A stretch of 64,000 nt of DNA from Cryobacterium flavum (GCF_900103805.1 NZ_FNIB01000015.1:1-64000); one strand, 5' to 3'. Shown: positions 50,344-58,790, counted from the first letter of the stretch. Made by a program: numbers and translations. Notes: generated by a model from the sequence alone, not told the origin.

Positions 50344-52305
50344 ATAGTAACCGATGTATACCGTTTTGACGGTGTTTTCGTTGATGAAACCCCGTTGGGC
50401 GTGTCTTCCGACCGGTGGACTGCCTGGGATTTGACGCGCCGCATCAGTCCGCGCGACCAGGTGCGTGTCATGGTGCGCGAGGCCGACGGCCGGCTACACA
50501 TCAACCAATACCCTCGTTTGTTCCGTGTCGGGCCGGACGCACCCACGACGCCGTGGTGCATCCGTTTGGCCGATGCTGCGCATCAGTTCCGGTTGCTGTG
50601 CTTCGACTTTGACGCGAAGACTCCAGACGCGGTGGAGAACGCCGTCGACGATTGTGACGCCCTCTCCGGTGTTCTCGATGAGCTCTCGATCGCGCACGTT
50701 GTCTGTCAGTCGTCGGCGGGTGGCGGCCGACACGTGTGGATCGGCATTGCTGGTGGGGCTTCCCCGGCGATCGTCGCTGCTGTAGCGCGGGAGGCGCACG
50801 CGACGTACGAAACTCTCGACCATGGCATGTTGCTGAACCCGGCCGAGGGCGCCGCGCGTCCACCCGGGGCTCCGCACCGGGATGGCAGCACCTCGACCGT
50901 GCTCCGTGGTCGCGCCGACGTCCTCGCGGCGCTTACAACGACGCCTGGAGAACTGGAACGGCTTGCCGTGGTCCTTGCCGAGCGTAAACCTGCTCTCCGG
51001 CACGTCGATACGCGGCCCTCTGGCCCGGTCGATGGCTCGCACCACACTCACCGGGACCTCAGTAAGACGGGGGAAGCCCACATGGCCACCATCGATGGTG
51101 GTAGCAACCCGTCGTGGACGGCCTTCATGTGCCTGTTGACTGCGGCCAGCGCCGGATGGACGCTCGGTGACGCCCTGCACGCCGCGAAAACGGCTCCCGG
51201 CATGGAGCACTTCCGCACGAAGAACACGGGCCGTGGCACCCGGAAGCCCCGCAGCGCAGGTGAGGCCCGCGATCGCCTGGCCCGCCAGTGGGCCAAGGCG
51301 CAGCAGTACGCTGCGCTCCAGCGCCCGCTCCCCGCCGCGCAGGAACCCCGCGACCTGACCGAGCTGGGCGCGATCGTCACCGACGTCGACGACCTCCTGA
51401 CGCGCCTTCGCGTCAATGCCGGCCGGTGGGGACGCACCGAGGCGGCCATTTCTCAGCGCACCATCCTGATCGCGCTGGCCTACCTCACCTTGCAGACCGG
51501 GAAGCACGCTGTCGCGGCCTCCATCCGCGATCTGGCCCTGATGTCGGGCCTGGGTCGTACGACCGCCGCAACCGCACTCCACGCACTCACCGAGGCCGGA
51601 TTCATCCAGCAGGTGCGGAGTTCCGACGGTGGAAATGCCGCCGAATGGGAGCTAATCCACAAGTTTTCCACAACCCCTGACACAGTCCGGTCACAACCAA
51701 CTAAAAACCCCCGCCCCCCTCCCGAACTCTTCGCTCTAAGAGCCGAACTAATACGCACGATCGAGCACCAACTGACTGACCAGCTGCACGACCTTTTCAC
51801 TCGTAAGGGACTGGGTCACCTTGCTGGGAGGATCTACGCACTTCTTCGTGAGTACGCGGCTTTGACGATCGACTCTGCTGCCCGGCTCCTGGGGGTGTCT
51901 TCCCGGCACATGGCTACGATTTTGAGTCGACTCCGCCGATACCGACTCATCATCAAGCACTCGGAGGGTTGGGCTCGATCACGTCGGGATTTGCGCACCA
52001 TGGCGGCTCGCGTTCTGGGTGTTGAGGGAATGCTCGACGTCAGGCGCGACTTGTATGAGGCGGAACGTGTGGTGTGGGCGTGGTGGCAAGCCGAATACGC
52101 CACGATGACCAGCACCCCGCGGCAGCGGCCGCGTCGGCCCCACGTGTCGAGTCGGCCATTGTTTGAAGCGAGCACGCCAGGTGAACGCGTTTGGCCGCGC
52201 TATCCGCGTTCACCGGATGGCCGGGCTGACCACCGCCAGGCGCGCGAGTATGTCGATGAAGGGGTACTCAACCCGGAGAATCGCTGGCAGCTCTCCGCCG
52301 CATAG
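50344..52305 (+). CDS. Primase-type replication initiator
   Basis: A protein of about 650 residues. The N-terminal part is an archaeo-eukaryotic-type primase: LLCFDFDAKTPD (metal-binding Asp pair) near residue 80 and SSAGGGRHVWIG near residue 118. A middle region and two helix-turn-helix-like stretches (LMSGLGRTTAATALHAL; SAARLLGVSSRHMATIL) follow. This layout fits plasmid Rep/primase proteins of actinobacteria. Start choice is unusual: AAGGAG at 50329-50334 points to a rare ATA at 50344, and the 17 codons before the first TTG (50395) read as normal protein. No ATG or GTG is available there. Confidence 0.75.
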   Translation: MVTDVYRFDGVFVDETPLGVSSDRWTAWDLTRRISPRDQVRVMVREADGRLHINQYPRLFRVGPDAPTTPWCIRLADAAHQFRLLCFDFDAKTPDAVENAVDDCDALSGVLDELSIAHVVCQSSAGGGRHVWIGIAGGASPAIVAAVAREAHATYETLDHGMLLNPAEGAARPPGAPHRDGSTSTVLRGRADVLAALTTTPGELERLAVVLAERKPALRHVDTRPSGPVDGSHHTHRDLSKTGEAHMATIDGGSNPSWTAFMCLLTAASAGWTLGDALHAAKTAPGMEHFRTKNTGRGTRKPRSAGEARDRLARQWAKAQQYAALQRPLPAAQEPRDLTELGAIVTDVDDLLTRLRVNAGRWGRTEAAISQRTILIALAYLTLQTGKHAVAASIRDLALMSGLGRTTAATALHALTEAGFIQQVRSSDGGNAAEWELIHKFSTTPDTVRSQPTKNPRPPPELFALRAELIRTIEHQLTDQLHDLFTRKGLGHLAGRIYALLREYAALTIDSAARLLGVSSRHMATILSRLRRYRLIIKHSEGWARSRRDLRTMAARVLGVEGMLDVRRDLYEAERVVWAWWQAEYATMTSTPRQRPRRPHVSSRPLFEASTPGERVWPRYPRSPDGRADHRQAREYVDEGVLNPENRWQLSAA

Positions 52306-52403
52306 AAATCCTGCCGGTCGTTCACTCCAGGCGACGAACACGGCTCGCAAGCCGGATGAGGCCGTGCCGGCCCCTGGAGCCGCTGTGCGGCTGCTCTTGT
52401 TAA

Positions 52404-52578
52404 TTTTTATCTGTCTGGCCGGTCATTGTAGTTCGCTTCCGTGCCTGCGTGCCCACCTGGTTGGGCGCGGTCGCAGGCTCCCTTATTTCCCCCGACCAGC
52501 CGCGCACTTCGGCACTCCCGCTCTCAATCGATTCTCTTGCCAAACAGGCAAAAAATCAGTTGATGGAGAGAGAACCCA
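52404..52578 (+). promoter_or_regulatory. Structured leader B
   Basis: Leader of the ParB-like gene. Outer arms CTGTCTGGC (52411-52419) and GCCAAACAG (52539-52547) pair with one mismatch. Inner arms CTGGTTGGG (52457-52465) and CCCGACCAG (52491-52499) pair with one wobble. TTTATC-N17-TAGTTC lies at 52406-52434. The loop resembles leader F rather than the other copies. Confidence 0.8.
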
Positions 52579-54012
52579 ATGACTACCACCACCGCCCGGA
52601 TGGGCACCATAGAACACATCGACCCGAACCTGATCGTGGTCGAGGCGAACGTACGAACCGAAGCGAACTTGCCGCGTGAATTCGTCGCCAGTATCAAGCA
52701 GAACGGTGTCCTGACGCCGGTCCTCGCCCGCCGTGACGAACAGGGGAACGTGATTGTGCGGGCCGGTCAGCGCCGCACCCTCGCCGCTCGGGAGGCCGGA
52801 CTGGTCACGATTCCGGCGTACATCGTCGACGCCGACGAAACGACCGTGGACCGCATCGTGCAGCAGATGGTCGAAAACGACCACCGCGAAGCCGTCACCG
52901 ACGCCGACCGGGTTGCCGCGTTCCAACAACTCGCCTTCGAGGGCCTGACTCCGGCAGTGATTGCCAAACGCACCGGGAGCAAGCCCGCGACGGTCAAAGC
53001 CGGAATTGCCGTCGCCGCGAGCAGCACGGCAGCGTCCGCGATCCTTAGCCATTCCCTGACGTTGGATCAGGCGGCGGCGCTGATCGAGTTCGAGGGCGAC
53101 GACGAGACGATCAGTGACCTGATCGACGTGGCCACGACGAGCCCTGCGCAGTTCGCCCACGCGACGCAGCGCGCGCGGGATGATCGAGACCGTGCCCTGA
53201 TCAAGGCCGACGCGACCGCCGACCTGATCGCGCGTGGCTACGTCGTCCTCGACCGGGAGCCGGGTTATTACGAGGCGGGCGTGCCCGTTCGCCTCAGCGA
53301 ACTGGTCACCGTGGATGGGGCACGCGTCACGCCGGAGGACATTATCGACACGGTGGGCCGTGCCGCGTACGTTCGCGCGTACAGGGCCGGTGAGGAGGCG
53401 AGCGTGACGTACTTCCTGACCGATTTCAAAGCAGCCGGGTTCCGCAAGGAGACCAGCAGCGGCGCGGCCAGCGGTCCGATGACCGAGGAGCAGAAAGCCG
53501 AGCGGAAGACCCTGATCGCCAACAACAAAGCATGGGCCTCCGCCGAGGTCGTGCGCCGCGAGTGGTTGGCCGAGTTCCTGAGCCGGAAGACGCTCCCGAA
53601 AGACACCGGCACGGTCATCGCCCAGGGCGTGAGCGTGCACCGCGCCGCCGTTGGTAGTGCCGTCAGCAACGGCAGTGTCCTCGCGCACGTGCTGTTGGGC
53701 ATCGAGCGGGGCGGGTATTGGGATGTGGACAAGCTCGCCGCTCTGGTGGAGCACTCCCCCGCCAAGGCGCAGCACGTCACCCTCGCCGTGGTCCTTGGTG
53801 GTATCGAGGACAGCACGAGTAAGAGCACGTGGCGCTACCCCGACGCGAGCAAAGCGCTGTACTTCGCTCAGTTGGCCGCGTGGGGCTACGGCCTCAGCGA
53901 CGTCGAGGCCCTCGTCGTCGTGAAGCCCACAACGCCCAGCACCGAAACCGCAGACGATGCACCCGCCGAGAACATCGACGAGGCGGACAGTGAGGATCAG
54001 CCCCTAGAGTAA
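52579..54012 (+). CDS. Solo ParB/Spo0J-domain protein
   Basis: A 477-residue ParB-like protein. The N-terminal CTP-binding/nuclease-like domain contains NVRTEANLPREFVASIKQNG and VRAGQRRTLAA, the GxRR box. A helix-turn-helix AVIAKRTGSKPATVKAGIAV follows, and the C-terminal half is divergent with an acidic tail. It has no parA beside it, unlike partition pairs; a separate ParA and small ParB lie at 58.8 kb. Stand-alone ParB-like proteins are common early genes in the leading region of conjugative plasmids. A structured leader precedes it and a hairpin ends it. Confidence 0.82.
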   Translation: MTTTTARMGTIEHIDPNLIVVEANVRTEANLPREFVASIKQNGVLTPVLARRDEQGNVIVRAGQRRTLAAREAGLVTIPAYIVDADETTVDRIVQQMVENDHREAVTDADRVAAFQQLAFEGLTPAVIAKRTGSKPATVKAGIAVAASSTAASAILSHSLTLDQAAALIEFEGDDETISDLIDVATTSPAQFAHATQRARDDRDRALIKADATADLIARGYVVLDREPGYYEAGVPVRLSELVTVDGARVTPEDIIDTVGRAAYVRAYRAGEEASVTYFLTDFKAAGFRKETSSGAASGPMTEEQKAERKTLIANNKAWASAEVVRREWLAEFLSRKTLPKDTGTVIAQGVSVHRAAVGSAVSNGSVLAHVLLGIERGGYWDVDKLAALVEHSPAKAQHVTLAVVLGGIEDSTSKSTWRYPDASKALYFAQLAAWGYGLSDVEALVVVKPTTPSTETADDAPAENIDEADSEDQPLE

Positions 54013-54023
54013 CGAACAGTCCG

Positions 54024-54050
54024 GCGTGACAGTCCCCCCCACTGTCACGC
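54024..54050. terminator. Hairpin after ParB-like gene
   Basis: GCGTGACAGT (54024-54033) pairs with ACTGTCACGC (54041-54050) around a C-rich 7-base loop, 12 bases after the stop codon. Closes the first leader-gene module. Confidence 0.65.
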
Positions 54051-54242
54051 TGGGCCCCTCCCCCGGCACCGGCACGGAGGCCGGAACCTCAGATCAACAC
54101 CTCTCCCACGAAGGCAACCCTGCGGGGCACAGCAACGGAAGCAGCGGCGCAGCCGCAGCCCTCTTCCCTCAAAGGAACGGCGGCGCGGCCGCCCTGTAGT
54201 TCTGCCAATGCGGAGCCGCTGCGCGGCGCTGTTTTGTGATGC

Positions 54243-54431
54243 TTTTTGACCATTCCGGCCGGTCATCGTAGCTTCCTCCCACGTCTTCGTTTCGGGCTTT
54301 CGCGGCATATCCTCACTCGCTGCGCTCCCTGTGGTATTCCACGACCCTGCACTACACCGCTCACGGTCGCTATCGATTTTTCTCGCCGGAAGGCAAAAAA
54401 ACAAGTTGTTCGAGGAGAGAGAAGAAACACC
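54243..54431 (+). promoter_or_regulatory. Structured leader C
   Basis: Leader of the DprA-like gene. TTCCGGC (54253-54259) pairs with GCCGGAA (54385-54391), extended by a bulged TTTTTG/CAAAAA stretch. GGTCATCGTAG and CTATCGAT can continue the stem. TTGACC (54246-54251) and TAGCTT (54269-54274) lie exactly 17 bases apart. The upstream 60 bases from 54175 are also shared with leaders D and E. Confidence 0.8.
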
Positions 54432-55367
54432 ATGAACGCACTCACCATCACCCAGCACCTCACCACTGCGACCGCTGCACTGGCCAGCCAGGACCTCAGC
54501 CCTGACGCGATCGCACGCGCCGTCTGGACCACCATTGGAGAACCCGGAGACACCCAAGCCGGAGGACTCATCGCAGCAGTCGGAGCCGCCGACGCGCTCA
54601 CGCTCCTGTGCCAGGGCGACGACACCGCCGCAGGAATGGACCTGACGAACCTGAGGGAGCGCGTGCTCCCCCGCGTCGCTGACAGCGCCATCGTGACCGC
54701 TCTCGCTGCTGCCGCAAAAGTTGGCGCGGTGCTGATTACGCCGGAACACCCGCACTGGCCCGCCGGATTCGCCAACCTCGGCTCGAGCGCCCCGCACGCC
54801 CTCTGGGCACGAGGCAACACCGCCCTGTTAGTCGCCCAGAAGAGCATCGCCGTCGTGGGCGCTCGTGCCGCCACCGGGTACGGCGAGCACGTGTGCATGG
54901 ACATCGTCGGCGGACTCGTGGGGCTCGGGCACACCATCGTGTCGGGGGCCGCGTATGGCATCGACGGAATGGCGCACCGCGCCGCCCTCGCCAGCGACGG
55001 CCAGACCGTCGCGTACCTCGCCGGAGGTGTCGACCGGTTCTACCCCACCGGCCACGACGCCCTCCTGACCCGAATCGTCACCGACGGCGTCGTCGCCTCA
55101 GAAATGGGCTGTGGGGCAGCGCCTACCAAATGGCGTTTTCTGATGCGGAACCGCCTGATCGCCGCCGGCAGCACTGCGACCCTCGTCGTCGAAGCGGGGT
55201 GGCGCTCCGGATCGCTGAACGTCGCCGGCCACGCGAGCTCGCTCGGCCGCCCGCTCGGCGCCGTTCCCGGCGCGGTCACTTCCCCCAGCAGTGCCGGATG
55301 TCACCGCCTGATCAAAGAATTCGGCGCACGCATCATCACCGACGTGACCGACGCCGCCGCACTCTAA
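54432..55367 (+). CDS. dprA: DprA-like DNA-processing protein
   Basis: A 311-residue DprA/Smf-type protein. A helical N-terminal region is followed by the Rossmann-like core: SIAVVGARAATGYGEHV, VSGAAYGIDGMAHRAAL, YLAGGVDRFYP, and MRNRLIAAGSTATLVVEAG, the complete family pattern for single-stranded DNA and RecA binding. Chromosomal DprA helps incoming single strands recombine. On this plasmid, behind a structured leader, it may act on DNA arriving by conjugation. It lacks the C-terminal winged helix of some DprA proteins. A strong hairpin follows. Confidence 0.88.
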   Translation: MNALTITQHLTTATAALASQDLSPDAIARAVWTTIGEPGDTQAGGLIAAVGAADALTLLCQGDDTAAGMDLTNLRERVLPRVADSAIVTALAAAAKVGAVLITPEHPHWPAGFANLGSSAPHALWARGNTALLVAQKSIAVVGARAATGYGEHVCMDIVGGLVGLGHTIVSGAAYGIDGMAHRAALASDGQTVAYLAGGVDRFYPTGHDALLTRIVTDGVVASEMGCGAAPTKWRFLMRNRLIAAGSTATLVVEAGWRSGSLNVAGHASSLGRPLGAVPGAVTSPSSAGCHRLIKEFGARIITDVTDAAAL

Positions 55368-55373
55368 CCGTGG

Positions 55374-55399
55374 GCCGGCCAGCCTTCGGGCTGGCCGGC
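55374..55399. terminator. TTCG-loop hairpin after dprA-like gene
   Basis: GCCGGCCAGCC (55374-55384) pairs perfectly with 55389-55399 around a stable TTCG tetraloop, immediately after the stop codon. It is followed by GAGGGG...CCCCTC, as after other modules. Confidence 0.75.
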
Positions 55400-55526
55400 G
55401 AGGGGCGTCCCCTCGCGCTCCCCACCAGGACAAGCACCAACAGCTAAAAGCAACGACACGGAACGGCGGCGCGGCCGCCCTCAGATCTGCCACGGCGGAG
55501 CCGCTGTGCGGCGCTGTCTTGTGGTG

Positions 55527-55712
55527 CTTTTTGACCATTCCGGCCGGTCATCGTAGTTTCCTTCCGCGTCTTCGTTTCGGGCTTTCGCGGCATATCCTCA
55601 GTCGCTGCGCTCCCTGTGGTATTCCACGACCCTGCACTCCGGCGCGTCCGGTCGCTATCGATTTCTCTCGCCGGAAGGCAAAAAAACAAGTTGTCCGAGG
55701 AGAGGAAACACG
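55527..55712 (+). promoter_or_regulatory. Structured leader D
   Basis: Leader of the 47-residue gene. TTCCGGC (55538-55544) pairs with GCCGGAA (55670-55676). TTGACC (55531-55536) and TAGTTT (55554-55559) are exactly 17 bases apart. The whole stretch from 55461 is nearly identical to the regions from 54175 and 56408. Confidence 0.8.
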
Positions 55713-55856
55713 ATGACGTACGACTACGAGAATACCTATCCGCGCGACCGGTACGCCGACGGGTGCGCGTGCAGCGGATGCCAGAGCGAAGGCCGCGTTG
55801 ACACCCAGCTCGACGAAATCTGCACCGTCACCCGCTACGCCGACAGCAACGCCTAA
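55713..55856 (+). CDS. 47-residue cysteine-containing protein
   Basis: A short gene of 47 codons with CGAGGAGAGG before its ATG. The product, rich in Asp, Tyr and Arg, contains CACSGC (residues 19-24) and one further cysteine, and could bind metal. No family was recognised. It sits between leader D and the first DUF3846 gene, with a second ribosome-binding site (AGGAG) before that gene, so both are likely read as one transcript. It is below usual gene-calling length. Confidence 0.65.
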   Translation: MTYDYENTYPRDRYADGCACSGCQSEGRVDTQLDEICTVTRYADSNA

Positions 55857-55870
55857 CGAGGAGACTCATC

Positions 55871-56305
55871 ATGACCATCACCCACACCACCCAGCTCCGC
55901 GCCCTGCGCATCGGCTTTCTCAAGGAGCTCGAACCCACCCTCATCGACGCGGCCCGCATCGTGGAGGCACTGGATGAGAGTGTCGGGTGCAACAACTTCG
56001 ACGTCGTCGGCCTCGAGGAGGACATCGACTTGTTCGTCGACGATGACGGCGCCCTCAACGGGTCACGGTTGAACCTGCGCGCGACGATCATCGCCCACCT
56101 GCTCGGTAAGCCCGCCGTGCTCTTTGGTAACGCCGTTGCGCTGGGCTGTGACCCGATAACGGGCGAGAGCATCAGCCTGACCGACGCCCAGGTGCACCGC
56201 CTCACCGTCGGAATCGCCACCCGCCCCGCCCCGATCATCATCGACCGGCTCGCAGTCGGCTTGAGCGCGTTCCCCGGACTGGTCGCCATGCTCCGCCGCC
56301 ACTAA
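55871..56305 (+). CDS. DUF3846-domain protein, copy 1
   Basis: A 144-residue protein of the DUF3846 type. Characteristic parts are the VGLEEDIDLFVDDDGALNGSR block and LRATIIAHLLGKPAVLFGNAVAL. It is clearly related to the copy at 57966-58385 (shared VGL..-IDLFVDD-G-NGS-LNL). The family is common on actinobacterial plasmids and phages and has no established activity. It is co-transcribed with the 47-residue gene. ATG 55871 follows AGGAG by 7 bases. Confidence 0.78.
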   Translation: MTITHTTQLRALRIGFLKELEPTLIDAARIVEALDESVGCNNFDVVGLEEDIDLFVDDDGALNGSRLNLRATIIAHLLGKPAVLFGNAVALGCDPITGESISLTDAQVHRLTVGIATRPAPIIIDRLAVGLSAFPGLVAMLRRH

Positions 56306-56329
56306 CCAGCACACGGCTGGCCCGACCTG

Positions 56330-56367
56330 ACGTGGTCAGGCCAGGCGTGAGGGGACGGACCCCTCAC
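56330..56367. terminator. Hairpins after DUF3846 copy 1
   Basis: CCTGAC-GTG-GTCAGG (about 56326-56340) and GTGAGGGG/CCCCTCAC (56347-56354 and 56360-56367) follow the stop codon, repeating the arrangement seen after the other modules. Confidence 0.55.
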
Positions 56368-56474
56368 ACTCCCCCACCCAAACACCAACAACCACAGCAA
56401 CACCATGGAACGGCGGCGTGGCCGCCCTGCTGTTCTGCCAGAGCGGAGCCGCTGCGCGGCGCTGTTTTGTGATG

Positions 56475-56664
56475 CTTTTTGACCATTCCGGCCGGTCATC
56501 GTAGTTTCCTCCCACGTCTTCGTTTCGGGCTTTCGCGGCATATCCTCACTCGCTGCGCTCCCTCCGGTATTCCACGACCCTGCACTACGCCGCTTCCGGT
56601 CGCTATCGATTTCTCTCGCCGGAAGGCAAAAAAACAAGTTGTCCGAAGGAGAGAGAACAAGATC
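56475..56664 (+). promoter_or_regulatory. Structured leader E
   Basis: Leader of the DUF3560 gene. TTCCGGC (56486-56492) pairs with GCCGGAA (56618-56624). TTGACC (56479-56484) and TAGTTT (56502-56507) lie 17 bases apart. Nearly identical to leaders C and D over about 245 bases from 56408. Confidence 0.8.
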
Positions 56665-57606
56665 ATGAACGCATTGACTATCACCCACACGCACGCTGAG
56701 GGCACCCTGATCGACGGCACCAGCAAAGGCGACGGGACCGCCGACGTCTTGAAGGCCAGCGGGTGGCGTTGGGGGCGCAGCATCAGCGCCTGGTTCGTCC
56801 CCCAGTCCCGCGACCGCCTCCCCAAGCTCGGCACCATCGAGCGCACCACCACAGCGTTGGAGGCCGCAGGTTTCACTGTCACCACCAGCCTCGATAGTAC
56901 CCACCGCCCCACAGCCGAGGTCGAGGCCGGGAAGGTGCAGCGCCAAGCCGACCGGGTCGACGCGCTCGAGCACAAGGCCGACCGCAAGGCCACCGCCGAA
57001 ACAGCCGCGTGGGACCGTGAGCACGCCGCCCTGCGGCGGCTGCCCGAAGGCGGCGAACCGATCAAAATCGGCCACCACTCCGAAACCCGCCACCGCAACG
57101 CCATCGCCAAGGCCGACAAGGCCACCCGCGCCGCGCTGGACGCGACCGCCGACACCCAGCACGCCCAGGCACGCGCCGACGCCGCCACCCACACGACCGA
57201 TGCCCGCTATTCCCCCATTACCGTCGCCAACCGCATCGAAACGATGGGTGCCGAGCTCCGCAAGCTCGAACGACGCATCATCGCCCCGTGCTACGACGAC
57301 GAACGCGGGTACATCGACGCGACCGAAGCGCAGAAACAAGCCCGAGCGGATCACCTCGCGCCGCGCCTCGCAGAAAAGCGCGACCAGATCACCTACTGGG
57401 AAGCCGTCAGAGCCGAACAGATCGCCACGGGACAGGCCACCGGCCACAGCCGCGACACGATTCAGAAGGGCGACCGGGTCAAGATTCGCGGCCAGTGGCG
57501 CGACGTTGTCCGCGCCAACGCCAAGACCGTCAGCGTCACCACCGGCTACAGCTGGACCGACACCGCCCCGTATGCGGAGATCCAACAGCACCAGCGCCCC
57601 GAATAA
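56665..57606 (+). CDS. DUF3560-domain protein
   Basis: A 313-residue protein recalled as DUF3560. The N-terminal region contains HTHAEGTLIDGTSKGDGTADV and GWRWGRSISAWFVPQSRD, then a helical coiled region (QRQADRVDALEHKADRKATAE), PIKIGHHSETRHRNAIAKAD, and a C-terminal KGDRVKIRGQWRDVVRANAKTVSV strand domain. The family occurs on conjugative plasmids near ParB-like and anti-defence genes. Biochemical function is not established. ATG 56665 follows a GAAGGAGAGAG ribosome-binding site. Confidence 0.76.
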   Translation: MNALTITHTHAEGTLIDGTSKGDGTADVLKASGWRWGRSISAWFVPQSRDRLPKLGTIERTTTALEAAGFTVTTSLDSTHRPTAEVEAGKVQRQADRVDALEHKADRKATAETAAWDREHAALRRLPEGGEPIKIGHHSETRHRNAIAKADKATRAALDATADTQHAQARADAATHTTDARYSPITVANRIETMGAELRKLERRIIAPCYDDERGYIDATEAQKQARADHLAPRLAEKRDQITYWEAVRAEQIATGQATGHSRDTIQKGDRVKIRGQWRDVVRANAKTVSVTTGYSWTDTAPYAEIQQHQRPE

Positions 57607-57617
57607 CCCGAGGCGGT

Positions 57618-57646
57618 CACGGCCGGCCCAGCCAGGGCCGGCCGTG
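57618..57646. terminator. 12-bp hairpin after DUF3560 gene
   Basis: CACGGCCGGCCC (57618-57629) pairs perfectly with GGGCCGGCCGTG (57635-57646) around AGCCA. It lies 12 bases after the stop codon. Confidence 0.7.
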
Positions 57647-57740
57647 AGGGACGGCGCCCCTCAACTCCCCCACCGGTGAACCCGGCACGGAGGCCGGCCC
57701 CACATGGCACCGGCTGCGCCGGCTGTTCTTGTTCAGGACT

Positions 57741-57965
57741 TTTCTTCCCTTGGTGTCCGGTCATCGTAGTTCGCTCCGTGCCTACGCACCGCAGTCTCGG
57801 ACGCGGTCGCAGGCTCCCTTATTTCGCCCGAGACTGCGGTGCTTCGCCACTCCCTCTCTCAATCGATTCTCTCGCCACCAAGGGCAGAAAAACGGTGGAC
57901 GACTACACAACCAGTGCCCGAGAGCCGGAACCCCGCGCCCCCACCAACTCAGGAGAGAGAATCCC
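57741..57965 (+). promoter_or_regulatory. Structured leader F
   Basis: Leader of the second DUF3846 gene. Outer arms CCCTTGGTG (57747-57755) and CACCAAGGG (57876-57884) pair perfectly; inner arms GCACCGCAGTCTCGG (57786-57800) and 57828-57842 pair perfectly over 15 bases. Both stems differ in sequence from those of the other leaders but keep the same places. The -35-like hexamer is poor here (CTTCCC) at 17 bases from TAGTTC. Confidence 0.82.
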
Positions 57966-58385
57966 ATGATCACCACCATCCGTAGCGTCAAGATCAACCC
58001 GACCGAAACCATCACCACCCTGAACCTGACCCCAGGCAGCATTGGGGCAGACATCAGCGCCGCCATTGGCTGCTCCATGTTCGACGTCGTCGGCTTGGCC
58101 GACAGCATCGACTTGTTCGTCGACGATGAAGGACTCATCAACGGCTCACCCCTGAACCTGCCCGCAACCGTCCTCACCCACCTCCTCGGCAGCCCCACCG
58201 TCATCTTCGGCACCGCCATCGCCGTCAGCGTCACCCCCGACGGCGAAACCATCGGACTCACCGACCACCAACTCACGAGGATCCAGAAGGCCTTCGGGCA
58301 GAAGCCCGACGACGGCACCATCGACACACTCGTCGACAGCCTCTCCCCCTTCCCCACCATCGTCAGCATGCTCCGCAACATCTAG
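57966..58385 (+). CDS. DUF3846-domain protein, copy 2
   Basis: A 139-residue paralogue of the protein at 55871. It keeps FDVVGLADSIDLFVDDEGLINGSPLN, ATVLTHLLGSPTVIFGTAIAV and the C-terminal FPTIVSMLR, with about half of the residues matching. Two copies in one small region point to local duplication and divergence. The ATG is 10 bases after AGGAGAGAG. It is followed by two perfect hairpins and then by the partition locus. Confidence 0.78.
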   Translation: MITTIRSVKINPTETITTLNLTPGSIGADISAAIGCSMFDVVGLADSIDLFVDDEGLINGSPLNLPATVLTHLLGSPTVIFGTAIAVSVTPDGETIGLTDHQLTRIQKAFGQKPDDGTIDTLVDSLSPFPTIVSMLRNI

Positions 58386-58393
58386 CCACACAG

Positions 58394-58438
58394 CCGGCTG
58401 GCCCCGACAGGCCAGCCGGTGAGGGGAGATCCCCTCAC
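58394..58438. terminator. Two hairpins after DUF3846 copy 2
   Basis: CCGGCTGGCC (58394-58403) pairs with 58410-58419, and GTGAGGGGA (58419-58427) pairs with TCCCCTCAC (58430-58438). This is the fullest version of the module end; CGGCACGGAGGCCGG follows at about 58458. Confidence 0.7.
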
Positions 58439-58790
58439 ACTCCCCCACAGGGAACCCCCGGCACGGAGGCCGGGCCCGACGAGCTGGCTAGGCCAGCCAT
58501 ATTGACATGAGGTCGCTCCTGCGCTTGTTACTGATCGCAGTTCGGTTCAGGTCCATGCTGACCTGGGGTTGGATGGAAAACCCGTGGGGTGACCCCTCAC
58601 GTTTCTCTGTGAAGGAACACAATATTTGCAATGCAAACAAGTATTGTGTTTATTGTGAAACAATAAATTATTGTTTTGCTGGCGTGTCGATCGAGACAAT
58701 ATTCGCAAACAATGCAATAGTTGAAAGACAATCAACTAAATAAATACAAACAAGTATTGTGTTTATTGACTTTCGCGAGAGGTAAGAGCC
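58439..58790. repeat. AT-rich repeats: presumed parS centromere
   Basis: A sharply AT-rich stretch (58611-58770) in GC-rich DNA, just upstream of parA. A 22-base sequence is repeated exactly at 58634-58655 and 58747-58768. ACAATA/TATTGT elements recur between them (for example ACAATATT near 58619 and 58696). Iterated sites upstream of a parA-small parB pair are the usual centromere and autoregulation site of type Ib partition systems. A 78-codon frame across it is probably not a gene. Confidence 0.65.

Noticed and set aside
52579..54012. The 477-residue ParB-like protein as the partition partner of ParA
   Set aside because: It is 4.8 kb from parA, in its own module, and parA already has a translationally coupled small partner at 59669.
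58507..58743. A 78-codon frame through the AT-rich region before parA
   Set aside because: It runs through the exact repeats of the presumed centromere, has unusual codon composition and no recognisable domain.
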